A DNA stretch of 8,063 nt from ZC4RG42 sp036676355 (GTDB lineage Bacteria > Pseudomonadota > Gammaproteobacteria > Burkholderiales > SG8-39). Shown one piece after another: positions 1 to 5,876 of this stretch. How positions within the stretch are numbered: position 1 is the first letter of the stretch; the number at the start of each line of letters is the position of its first letter. Under the pieces are notes generated by a model. The model did not search any database and was not told where the DNA came from. It was given only the letters and a program-made list of their open reading frames with translations. The position numbers and the translations under genes were made by a program. The stretch covers positions 1 to 8,063 of the forward strand of contig JAKFDA010000020.1 of NCBI GenBank assembly GCA_036676355.1. The letters are read 5' to 3'.

Positions 1-786
1 CGGATCACGTTTTTCCAGGAAGGCGCTCATGCCTTCCTGCGCCTCGGCGGACGCCCGCATCTTTGCCATGCGCTTTGCCGATTGCTTGACCAGCGCTTCG
101 TCGATCGGCACGCCGCTCAGTTCTCGCAGTAGCGCCTTGGTCGTGCGTTGGGCCGCAGGGCTGCTCGTAATGAGATGGCCCAGCAATGCGTTGACGACCG
201 CATCGAGTTCCTCCGGCGGGCAAATTTCGTGGACCAGGCCCATGCGATAGGCTTCAGCGGCATCGAAGCGTTCGCCGCTCAGCAAATAACGCTGCGCATT
301 GCGCACGCCCATCGCGCGCAGAATGTATGGGCTGATGCCGGCCGGAACGAGACCGCGCTTCACTTCCGCACAGGCGAACTCGGCGTCCGTGCTCGCGACT
401 GCGATGTCGCACGCCGCGACAAACCCCACACCACCGCCGAAACACCGACCATGCACCCGCGCAATGGTCGGGATACTGCAAGCGTGCAGCGCGTGAAACA
501 GGCGGGTGATGGCGAGTGCGTTCTTTTCGTTGACGCCGGCGCTGGCCTGACCCATGCGCTGCATCCATTCGACATCGCCGCCGGCGCAGAAGGCTTCGCC
601 GCGCCCGGCGAGAATCAGCGCGCGCAAAGTGCGATCGCTTTCGACCTCCTCCAGAACCTGCAGCAAATCCGCCGTCATCCGCTCATCGAGCGCGTTGTAG
701 ACCGCCGCTCGATTGAGCCAGACGATGGCAACCCCGTTGCGCACTTCAACGTCGATAGGGTTCGTATTCGTATTTTTGCGGGCCAT
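1..786 (-). CDS. liuC: Enoyl-CoA hydratase/isomerase family, methylglutaconyl-CoA hydratase-like (C-terminus cut by window edge)
   Basis: This crotonase-fold enzyme probably hydrates 3-methylglutaconyl-CoA to HMG-CoA in leucine/isovalerate breakdown, in the cytoplasm. The frame is open from the ATG at 786 to base 1, giving 262 visible residues. The family is about 260-270 long, so only a few residues are missing. Visible signatures are the oxyanion-hole segment FCAGGDVEWM at residues 66-75, the second oxyanion segment HGRCFGGGVGF at 112-122, and EVKRGLVPAGISPY at 141-154. Glu141 aligns with catalytic Glu164 of rat mitochondrial enoyl-CoA hydratase. The other catalytic Glu position (Glu144 in rat) is Gly121 here, as I recall for LiuC proteins. 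The segment from ISPY to GLVHE also reads like LiuC rather than a generic FadB-type hydratase. The gene starts 20 bases after the carbonic anhydrase stop, so the two are probably co-transcribed. No strong Shine-Dalgarno is visible. The family call is sure; the substrate is inferred. Confidence 0.82.
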   Translation of the reverse strand, partial: MARKNTNTNPIDVEVRNGVAIVWLNRAAVYNALDERMTADLLQVLEEVESDRTLRALILAGRGEAFCAGGDVEWMQRMGQASAGVNEKNALAITRLFHALHACSIPTIARVHGRCFGGGVGFVAACDIAVASTDAEFACAEVKRGLVPAGISPYILRAMGVRNAQRYLLSGERFDAAEAYRMGLVHEICPPEELDAVVNALLGHLITSSPAAQRTTKALLRELSGVPIDEALVKQSAKRMAKMRASAEAQEGMSAFLEKRDP

Positions 787-806
787 GGCGTTCGATGGAA
801 TATGAG

Positions 807-1472
807 TTATGGATTCGGCAGATCGTAACGGCGCCGCACCAGTTCGTGACAGGCGGCATAACGCTCGGCGAGCTGTTGCGGCCGGTTGACCGTGATGTTG
901 AGGTTGTTGACGAGCCCGTCGTTCAGACCGTAAATCCAGCCGTGCACCGTCAACGTCTGCCCGCGTTCCCAGGCATCCTGCACGACGGTCGTCTGGCAGA
1001 GATTCGTGACTTGTTCGATGACGTTGAGTTCGCACAGCAGATCGCAGCGCGCTTCGGGTGCCGCGCCGTCGACGAGCAGCTTGTGGCGCAGGTTCACGTC
1101 CTGAACATGGCGCAGCCAGTTATCCACGAGGCCGATCTTGGCGTTGTTCAACGCCGCGCGTACGCCGCCGCAACCGTAGTGGCCGACAATAAGGATGTGC
1201 TTCACGCGCAGCATGTCGACCGCGAACTGCAGGACGGACAGGCAGTTCAGATCGGTATGCACAACAACGTTGGCAATATTGCGATGAACGAACATTTCGC
1301 CGGGCAGCAAATCGACAATTTCCGTGGCGGGAACGCGACTGTCGGCGCAGCCGATCCAGAGATATTCAGGCGTCTGCAGCTGCGCGAGGCGCTTAAAGAA
1401 TCCCGGATCGTTCTGTTCCGTGCGTTTCGCCCACGCGCGATTCCTCGCGAACAGATGATCGAGACTATGCAT
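807..1472 (-). CDS. can: Beta-class (type II) carbonic anhydrase
   Basis: This cytoplasmic zinc enzyme interconverts CO2 and bicarbonate. It is 221 residues long, the same size class as E. coli Can, and its numbering matches that enzyme without gaps through the active site. The zinc ligands are Cys42, His98 and Cys101, with the Asp44-Arg46 dyad in GCADSR (41-46). Trp39, Arg64 and Tyr181 are all present. These form the non-catalytic bicarbonate pocket of allosteric type II enzymes such as those of E. coli and Haemophilus. The ATG at 1472 is supported by N-terminal alignment with E. coli Can and by an in-frame TAG four codons upstream. No recognisable Shine-Dalgarno precedes it; the leader just upstream is AT-rich. 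The gene lies 20 bases ahead of a LiuC-like hydratase and 144 bases behind an SDR gene. It probably supplies bicarbonate to 3-methylcrotonyl-CoA carboxylase as well as to general metabolism. Confidence 0.96.
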   Translation of the reverse strand: MHSLDHLFARNRAWAKRTEQNDPGFFKRLAQLQTPEYLWIGCADSRVPATEIVDLLPGEMFVHRNIANVVVHTDLNCLSVLQFAVDMLRVKHILIVGHYGCGGVRAALNNAKIGLVDNWLRHVQDVNLRHKLLVDGAAPEARCDLLCELNVIEQVTNLCQTTVVQDAWERGQTLTVHGWIYGLNDGLVNNLNITVNRPQQLAERYAACHELVRRRYDLPNP

Positions 1473-1573
1473 AGAAATAGACTAAAAACTACCGTTTTGA
1501 TGATCTAAGCGCAGTCACCTGCGGCGTCCGATCGTTGAGACACGGAGGGGCTGCCCCGGGTCGATGGGCGATG

Positions 1574-1579
1574 ATTGTA
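1574..1579 (-). promoter_or_regulatory. Candidate -10 element ahead of can
   Basis: On the minus strand the hexamer TACAAT (five of six matches to TATAAT) lies in a locally AT-rich patch in the 144-base gap between the SDR stop and the can start. No good -35 hexamer is seen 16-18 bases upstream. If used, it would give a leader of roughly 95 bases before can and would separate can-liuC from the dsbA-SDR unit. This is a visual call only. Confidence 0.3.
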
Positions 1580-1616
1580 AAGTAAATCATTGGGCCGCAT
1601 GAACCCAAATGCGCCG

Positions 1617-2378
1617 TCAGGTGGGCAGCTTGCGCGGCTTGTGCGGCGCGCGTTTCATCGCGAAATCGTAGAGCCGGCAGGGCAGCACGCGCAGCACGCG
1701 CCCGACGATCGCCATCTGCCACGGCACGATGGCGAAGCGTTTGCGCGCGGCGATTGCCGCCGCGATGCGGCGCGCCGCTTCCTCCGCGGACAGCAGAAAG
1801 GGCATGGCGTAGCGATTGACGCGCGTCATCGGCGTTTCGACGAAGCCGGGGCAGATGGTCAATACGCGAATGCCGCTTTGCTGCAACTCGACGCGCACGC
1901 TTTCTAGCCATGCAATTGCGGCGGCCTTCGATCCGGAATAGGCCGCGCTGCCCGGCAGGCCGCGAATGCCGGCGACGCTGGCGATGCCGACGAGTATGCC
2001 GCTGCCGCGCCTGCGCATCGGATCGATGAAGGGCTGAAAAGTCGTGGCGAGTCCGGTCACGTTGGTGCGCAGCGTGCGGTCAAGTACCACGAGGTCGGCG
2101 GCGTCGGCGCTATCCACGCCGACCGAAATGCCGGCGTTGGCGATGACGATTTCCGGCACGCCGTGGCGCGCGATGAAATGCGCAGCGGCGGTCCGCATCG
2201 CCGCGCCGTCCGCCACGTCGAGCGCGTAGCGTTCGGACGTTGCCGCGAGCGCGCTTCGGATCGCGTCCAGTCGCGCTTCGTCGCGACCGACCAGTCCGAC
2301 GATCGCGCCCTGCGCGGCGTAATGAGCGGCCAGCGCCGCGCCCAGGCCGTTCGATGCGCCAGTGATGAAAACACGCAC
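1617..2378 (-). CDS. Short-chain dehydrogenase/reductase (classical SDR), substrate unknown
   Basis: This is a 253-residue NAD(P)-dependent oxidoreductase with a single Rossmann fold, the usual length for classical SDRs. The cofactor motif TGASNGLG is at residues 6-13. Arg32 at the end of the second strand suggests NADP(H) preference. Asp54 contacts adenine, and NAG is at 81-83. The catalytic tetrad Asn106, Ser134, Tyr147 and Lys151 is complete, so the enzyme should be active. The C-terminal tail (about 215-253) is basic and hydrophobic. The start is a GTG at 2378, chosen because it places the first strand directly before TGASNGLG; a short GGA lies 8 bases upstream. It follows the dsbA stop by 19 bases, so it is probably translated from the dsbA transcript. 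I recall an SDR gene next to dsbA in many betaproteobacteria, but no substrate is implied by this. Confidence 0.93.
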   Translation of the reverse strand: MRVFITGASNGLGAALAAHYAAQGAIVGLVGRDEARLDAIRSALAATSERYALDVADGAAMRTAAAHFIARHGVPEIVIANAGISVGVDSADAADLVVLDRTLRTNVTGLATTFQPFIDPMRRRGSGILVGIASVAGIRGLPGSAAYSGSKAAAIAWLESVRVELQQSGIRVLTICPGFVETPMTRVNRYAMPFLLSAEEAARRIAAAIAARKRFAIVPWQMAIVGRVLRVLPCRLYDFAMKRAPHKPRKLPT

Positions 2379-2397
2379 AGGCGTGTCCGGGCCGGCG

Positions 2398-3024
2398 CTA
2401 CTTTGCTGCGGACTTGGCGGTGCGCGAACGCTGAATCAGCCCATCGGCGATTTGCAGCATCTGTTCCTGCGAGCCGACCTCGGCCGAGACGAGATAGCGG
2501 CCGTTGATGAGCAATGCCGGTACGCCGTTGATTTTCGAAGCCTCGGTCAGCACCGCTGCGCGCTTGAGTTTGCTCTCGATGGTGAACGACTGCGCCGTGG
2601 CAAAGTATTTGTCCACATCGACCTTCTGGCGCTGCAGCCAGTCGCGCAACTGATCTTCATTGGTGATACGCAGGTGCTGCTGGTGAATGGCGTCGAACAG
2701 CGGCCGATGCAGTCGGTCCAGCAATCCCATCGATTCAAGCGTGTAATAAACGCGACCGGCTTCGGCCCATTGCTTGTTGAACATCGCCGGCACGCGCCGG
2801 AATTCGACGTCCTTGGACAGTCGCTTCAGCCAGCTTTCGATGTAGGGTTCGAACGCATAGCAGTGCGAGCAGCCGTACCAGAAGAATTCGATAACCTCGA
2901 TCTTGTCGCCCGAATCAGTCGGCAGCGGCTGCGTCAGCTCGATATACGGCTTGACCTGAGCCTGTGCCTGCGCCGTGAAGCTTGCGGCGACGAGCGCCAG
3001 ACCTATCAGCAATCGTTTCAGCAT
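2398..3024 (-). CDS. dsbA: Periplasmic thiol:disulfide interchange protein DsbA
   Basis: DsbA oxidises cysteine pairs in newly exported proteins and is itself re-oxidised by DsbB. The 208-residue protein begins with a signal peptide: MLKR, then a hydrophobic run at about 5-17, then likely cleavage after an Ala near residue 20-22. The thioredoxin-fold active site is CSHC at 52-55, within FFWYGCSHC. E. coli DsbA has CPHC. The cis-proline loop is Val168-Pro169 in GVPALLINGRY, and a helical insertion lies between the two. The ATG at 3024 is confirmed by AAGGAGG four bases upstream. A likely promoter with tandem decamers lies in the gap behind it. The preceding gene codes for an SPOR-domain protein; the following SDR gene starts 19 bases after the stop. 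The family call is secure. The residue between the active-site cysteines tunes redox potential, so oxidant strength may differ somewhat from the E. coli enzyme. Confidence 0.95.
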   Translation of the reverse strand: MLKRLLIGLALVAASFTAQAQAQVKPYIELTQPLPTDSGDKIEVIEFFWYGCSHCYAFEPYIESWLKRLSKDVEFRRVPAMFNKQWAEAGRVYYTLESMGLLDRLHRPLFDAIHQQHLRITNEDQLRDWLQRQKVDVDKYFATAQSFTIESKLKRAAVLTEASKINGVPALLINGRYLVSAEVGSQEQMLQIADGLIQRSRTAKSAAK

Positions 3025-3028
3025 GAGT

Positions 3029-3035
3029 CCTCCTT
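3029..3035 (-). promoter_or_regulatory. Strong ribosome binding site of dsbA
   Basis: AAGGAGG on the minus strand lies four bases before the dsbA ATG at 3024. It is one of the two best Shine-Dalgarno sequences in the window, and it fixes the start codon. Confidence 0.85.
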
Positions 3036-3053
3036 GGAAACAGGTGCGTGGAG

Positions 3054-3084
3054 CTTATAACGCGTGCGCGGTTCGCGATGTAAC
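3054..3084 (-). promoter_or_regulatory. Candidate promoter for dsbA
   Basis: On the minus strand TATAAG (3054-3059, five of six matches to the -10 consensus) is preceded by GTTACA (3079-3084, four of six matches to TTGACA) with a 19-base spacer, slightly long for sigma-70. The transcript would start about 25 bases ahead of the dsbA ATG. A second GTTACA lies exactly ten bases further upstream as part of a tandem decamer. A local promoter fits with dsbA being separated from the SPOR gene by 222 bases and two palindromes. Confidence 0.4.
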
Positions 3085-3095
3085 ACGATGTAACG
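3076..3095. repeat. Tandem 10-base direct repeat upstream of dsbA
   Basis: Two adjacent copies, CGATGTAACA and CGATGTAACG, differ only in the last base. The period is close to one helical turn, so both copies face the same side of the DNA. They overlap the candidate -35 region of dsbA. They could be binding half-sites for a regulator or a chance duplication; nothing in the window names a factor. Confidence 0.6.
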
Positions 3096-3113
3096 TAATA
3101 CTCACGCAGTGGG

Positions 3114-3146
3114 CCGTTCGTGGTGAGCTTGTCGAACCATGAACGG
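3114..3146. repeat. REP-like palindrome A (short form, type 1)
   Basis: The arms CCGTTCGTGGT (3114-3124) and ACCATGAACGG (3136-3146) pair over 11 positions with one G-T wobble. They flank an 11-base loop, gagcttgtcga. The same arms recur at 5671 and 7136. This is the familiar class of intergenic palindromes with a GAGCTTGTCGAA core found in many proteobacterial genomes. It lies between the SPOR gene and dsbA and is the first half of a composite with palindrome B. Confidence 0.85.
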
Positions 3147-3164
3147 CTTACGCCGATGACCTTT

Positions 3165-3211
3165 CGTTCATCCTTCGAGCCTGTGCTGAGCTTGTCGAAG
3201 GAAGCACGAAC
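3165..3211. repeat. REP-like palindrome B (type 2 left half joined to another REP variant)
   Basis: The left half, CGTTCATCCTTCGA, matches the type 2 element at 7202-7215. The right half, GTGCTGAGCTTGTCGAAG followed by AGCACGAAC, resembles a different REP variant. Two folds are possible: TCCTTCGA (3171-3178) with TCGAAGGA (3195-3202), or GTGCT (3183-3187) with AGCAC (3203-3207). They cross, so they exclude each other unless a pseudoknot forms. It follows palindrome A by 18 bases, as E follows D at the other site. Confidence 0.7.
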
Positions 3212-3246
3212 TGAAAACCAACCGGATGATGCGCGTCGTCGCTGCG

Positions 3247-3813
3247 TTAGTTCTTCACCTTCACCAGCGAGGCATCCACACCGTTTTGCGACAGCGTCTG
3301 GCGCACGCGGTTGATTTCTTCCAGCTGCTGATACGGGCCGAGGCGGACGCGGTAGAGCGTGCCCTTGTCCGGCAGATGCGCCGGTTCGACGCTCGCTTCC
3401 AGGCCGAGCAGTGCCAGCCGCGCCTTCAGGCTGTCGGCATCGGCGGGACTCTGAAAAGCACCGGCCTGAATCAGATAGTTTTCCTTCGGCGCATCCGGCT
3501 TGGTCGCCTGCTGTTTCAGTTCCTTCTCCGAAACGGGGACTTCCTGTCCGGGCAGGATGCGATAGAAATCGAAGCGCGGTTTTTCGGCCGTGCCCGCAGG
3601 CGGCTTGGCCTTGCCCGCCAGTTCGCGATCGGCTTGCGCCGGCGTCGGCTTGTCGGTCTTGCCGCGTTCCGTGAACGGCGTCGGAATCTTGCTGATATAG
3701 AACGCGATGCCGACCGCGATGAGCAGCCCGACCGCAAGGCCGATGAAAATGCCGATCAACGTGCCGCCGCCGCTTTTGCGCTTGGCGTGTTTGGCGCGTG
3801 GCTTGTAGTTCAT
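3247..3813 (-). CDS. SPOR-domain, FtsN-like inner-membrane protein
   Basis: This 188-residue single-pass membrane protein probably binds septal peptidoglycan that lacks stem peptides, as SPOR domains do. A basic cytoplasmic tail (KPRAKHAKRK at 4-13) precedes one transmembrane helix at about 18-40, giving an N-in, C-out topology. A low-complexity periplasmic linker (about 42-110, rich in Pro, Lys and Ala) leads to a C-terminal SPOR domain at about 111-188. That domain begins YLIQAGAFQSPADADSLKARL and includes the typical LYRVRLGPY segment. The start lies four bases after the argS stop, so translation is probably coupled. A GGAG sits 13 bases upstream inside argS, further than usual. The architecture matches FtsN and the short SPOR proteins often found beside argS. 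Whether it is the true FtsN of this organism cannot be decided from sequence alone, so no symbol is given. Confidence 0.9.
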   Translation of the reverse strand: MNYKPRAKHAKRKSGGGTLIGIFIGLAVGLLIAVGIAFYISKIPTPFTERGKTDKPTPAQADRELAGKAKPPAGTAEKPRFDFYRILPGQEVPVSEKELKQQATKPDAPKENYLIQAGAFQSPADADSLKARLALLGLEASVEPAHLPDKGTLYRVRLGPYQQLEEINRVRQTLSQNGVDASLVKVKN

Positions 3814-3817
3814 GGGC

Positions 3818-5470
3818 TTACATTTTCTCCGGTGCGCTCACGCCGAGCAGGGCCAGACCATTTGCGAGCACCTGGCGGATCGCGACGATCAACGCGAGGC
3901 GCGCAAGTTTGAGCGCTTCATCATCGACCAGAATGCGTTCGGCATTGTAGTAGCTGTGAAAGTCGCCGGCCAATTCGCGCAGGTAAAACGCGATCTGGTG
4001 CGGCGCATATTCACGCGCGGCAAGCGCGACCACATCCGGATAGTCACCGATGCGAGCCAGCAGTTCCAATTCGCGCTGATGGGTCAACGGCGCGAGATCG
4101 GCGCTTTCGACTTCGGCGATATCGCCCGAGCCGCCGTGCACCTTCCATTGTTCGAGCACGCGGCACACGCGCGCGTGGGCGTATTGCACGTAGTACACCG
4201 GGTTCTCTTCGGTCTGCGACGTGGCCAGATCGATATCGAACACGAATTCGGTATCGGATTTGCGCGAAACGAGAAAGAAACGCACCGCGTCGCGTCCGAC
4301 TTCGTCGATGAGATCGCGCACGGTGACGTAACTGCCGGCGCGCTTGGAGATTTTCACCTCCTCGCCGCCTTTCATCACGGTCACCATCTTGTGCAGCACA
4401 TAGTCCGGATAGCCCTGCGGAATGCCGACATCGACCGCCTGCAGACCGGCGCGCACGCGCGTGATGGTGCTGTGGTGATCGGAGCCCTGGACGTTGATCG
4501 CTTTCTTGAAGCCGCGCTCCCACTTGGTGATGTGATACGCCACGTCCGGAACGAAGTAGGTGTAACCCCCGTCGGACTTGCGCATGACGCGGTCCTTGTC
4601 GTCGCCGTAGTCGGTGGTTTTCAACCACAGCGCGCCTTCGGTTTCATAGGTTTTGCCGGAATCGATCAGACGCTGCACGGTGGCGTCGACACGGCCATCG
4701 GTATAAAGCGAGGACTCAAGGTAGTAATTGTCGAATTTGACGCCGAAGGCCTGCAGGTCGATATCCTGCTCTTTGCGCAGCGCCGCGACGGCGAACCGGC
4801 GGATCGATTCGAGATCGCCGAGATCCTGGCCGACCTCATCCAAATACGCACGCGCAATCTCACGAATGTACTCGCCGTGATAACCGTTTTCCGGAAAGGG
4901 CGCCTCTACGCCGAGCAGTTCCTGCGCGCGCGCCCGCACCGAAATGGCGAGGTTGCGGATCTGCACGCCGGCGTCGTTGTAATAGAACTCGCGCGTCACC
5001 GCGTAGCCCTGCGCTTCCAGCAGTGCGGAAATGGCATCGCCCAGCGCCGCCTGGCGGCCGTGGCCGACGTGGAGCGGTCCGGTGGGGTTGGCGGAAACGA
5101 ACTCGACGACGACCGGCGTGCCGTGGCCGACGTTGGCCCGACCGTAATCCGCGCCCGCCTCGCGCACGGTGCGAATGATCTGCTGCTTGGCCGCCGCTTT
5201 CATGCGGATGTTGATGAAGCCGGGGCCGGCGATTTCGAGCGCTTCGATCCATTCGGAAGCGGGCAGGGCGGCAATCAGCTGTTCCGCGACTTTGCGCGGC
5301 GCGGTCTTGAGCGTGCGCGCGAGCTGCATCGCTACCGTGCAGGCGTAATCGCCGTGGCTGGCCTGCTTGGGCCGCTCGAAATCGAGAATGCCGGGCGGCT
5401 GCGTGGGATCGACCTGCGCCAGCGCCTGCGTGAAAAGCTGATAGAGATGAGTGCGGATGGCCGCCGACAT
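3818..5470 (-). CDS. argS: Arginyl-tRNA synthetase
   Basis: This class I aminoacyl-tRNA synthetase charges tRNA-Arg with arginine, using ATP, in the cytoplasm. It is 550 residues long, slightly under the usual 560-590. Domains in order are the N-terminal Add1 tRNA-binding domain (about 1-90, with the GDYACTVAMQLA segment), the catalytic Rossmann core, and a helical C-terminal anticodon-binding domain (about 430-550, ending LALLGVSAPEKM). The HIGH signature is HVGH at 134-137, inside SANPTGPLHVGHGRQA. A KMSKS-like loop, KISKR, is at 373-377; many bacterial ArgRS enzymes have lost it. The ATG at 5470 is preceded by no clear Shine-Dalgarno, but the N-terminus aligns well with the family. An extended -10 promoter lies 66-74 bases upstream. 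The SPOR-domain gene follows after four bases. Nothing appears damaged. Confidence 0.98.
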   Translation of the reverse strand: MSAAIRTHLYQLFTQALAQVDPTQPPGILDFERPKQASHGDYACTVAMQLARTLKTAPRKVAEQLIAALPASEWIEALEIAGPGFINIRMKAAAKQQIIRTVREAGADYGRANVGHGTPVVVEFVSANPTGPLHVGHGRQAALGDAISALLEAQGYAVTREFYYNDAGVQIRNLAISVRARAQELLGVEAPFPENGYHGEYIREIARAYLDEVGQDLGDLESIRRFAVAALRKEQDIDLQAFGVKFDNYYLESSLYTDGRVDATVQRLIDSGKTYETEGALWLKTTDYGDDKDRVMRKSDGGYTYFVPDVAYHITKWERGFKKAINVQGSDHHSTITRVRAGLQAVDVGIPQGYPDYVLHKMVTVMKGGEEVKISKRAGSYVTVRDLIDEVGRDAVRFFLVSRKSDTEFVFDIDLATSQTEENPVYYVQYAHARVCRVLEQWKVHGGSGDIAEVESADLAPLTHQRELELLARIGDYPDVVALAAREYAPHQIAFYLRELAGDFHSYYNAERILVDDEALKLARLALIVAIRQVLANGLALLGVSAPEKM

Positions 5471-5535
5471 GATGCTTATGGGTGCGACGCGTCATTATGT
5501 GAATGAGTGCGTCGGGAGAGGGATAAAGGCCGCGA

Positions 5536-5544
5536 ATTGTAGCA
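5536..5544 (-). promoter_or_regulatory. Extended -10 promoter of argS
   Basis: On the minus strand the sequence TGCTACAAT combines an extended TGn with TACAAT (five of six matches to TATAAT). The -35 position is poor (CTCTCG at a 17-base spacing), which is tolerated by extended -10 promoters. Transcription would start near 5529, giving a leader of about 60 bases before the argS ATG. Confidence 0.55.
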
Positions 5545-5670
5545 AAGCGGCAGAGCGCCGAGAGCGCAGAGTTCGGAGCGAACGCGGTTGAACCGATGAT
5601 TTGCGCCGATGTAGCGGCCGAATGCCTCAAGGCGAACGGGATGCGCAGCAGGGCGAGACCACCCACCGAG

Positions 5671-5716
5671 CCGTTCGTGGTGAGCGCGAGTTCGCGAGCA
5701 GTCGAACCATGAACGG
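5671..5716. repeat. REP-like palindrome C (long form, type 1)
   Basis: The outer arms, 5671-5681 and 5706-5716, are identical to those of palindrome A. The loop is expanded with an internal small hairpin CGCGA-gt-TCGCG. Palindrome D shares this long form with a few substitutions. It stands alone, without a type 2 partner directly beside it. Confidence 0.85.
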
Positions 5717-5789
5717 GCGACTGCGGCGGATCAAGCCCGAACAGTGGGGGTTTCAGCGCCCGCGTCTCCGTAGGGAAGCTCAAGACGCC

Positions 5790-5820
5790 AAAAAGCGCTC
5801 GACGCCATGCGGCGTCGAGC
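5790..5820 (-). terminator. Intrinsic terminator of the bactofilin gene
   Basis: On the minus strand a perfect 10-base-pair stem, GCTCGACGCC / GGCGTCGAGC (5811-5820 with 5797-5806), closes a four-base loop. It is followed by GC and then five T residues (5794-5790). It lies 56 bases after the bactofilin stop codon. The T-run is only on the minus-strand side, so it acts in that direction and isolates the bactofilin gene from argS. Confidence 0.8.
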
Positions 5821-5876
5821 ATGAAGCGGTTGTGCTGCGCTGCGCCGTGACCCGCGCGACACGGCGCAGAGGATAC

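Larger units (their letters stand above)
5471..5876. other. Intergenic region between argS and the bactofilin gene
   Basis: These 406 bases have no supportable gene. They hold the argS promoter (5536-5544), REP-like palindrome C (5671-5716) and the bactofilin terminator (5790-5820). A fragment at about 5625-5639 (CCTCAAGGCGAACGG) resembles the right half of the type 2 REP elements and may be a decayed copy. I see nothing else in the stretch from 5717 to 5786. Confidence 0.75.

Noticed and set aside
148..828. Plus-strand frame of 226 codons over the hydratase gene
   Set aside because: It is antisense to a clearly recognisable crotonase and has no motif of its own.
1484..1497. AAAAC-GGTA-GTTTT inverted repeat as a terminator before can
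   Set aside because: The stem is only five weak base pairs with no GC-rich part, and the T-run is part of the stem. It does not qualify as an intrinsic terminator.
795..1508. Plus-strand frame of 237 codons over can
   Set aside because: It is antisense to a carbonic anhydrase with all catalytic residues intact.
2362..3060. Plus-strand frame of 232 codons over dsbA
   Set aside because: It is antisense to dsbA, whose signal peptide, CSHC site and ribosome binding site are all in order.
3114..3211. Palindromes A and B as a CRISPR fragment or as terminators of the SPOR gene
   Set aside because: There are only two non-identical units with no regular spacers, so this is not CRISPR. Neither hairpin is followed by a T-run on the minus strand, so canonical termination is not supported.
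3120..3314. Plus-strand frame starting MVSLSNHERL across palindromes A and B
   Set aside because: The peptide is a translation of REP-like repeats (the VSLSNHER and VLSLSKEA pieces), a well-known source of spurious small proteins. It also runs into the end of the SPOR gene on the other strand.
3812..5506. Plus-strand open frame of 564 codons covering the whole argS gene
   Set aside because: It is antisense to argS, which has all the expected synthetase motifs. Its translation shows no recognisable family. Long antisense frames are common opposite genes with GC-rich third positions.
5625..5639. Possible seventh REP element (CCTCAAGGCGAACGG)
   Set aside because: Only one arm is recognisable and no pairing left arm is present, so it is mentioned as a likely decayed half and not listed as a repeat.
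4860..5822. Minus-strand frame of 320 codons overlapping the 5' part of argS and palindrome C
   Set aside because: It is a shifted frame of argS extended through an intergenic REP. The translation is arginine- and alanine-rich with no domain.
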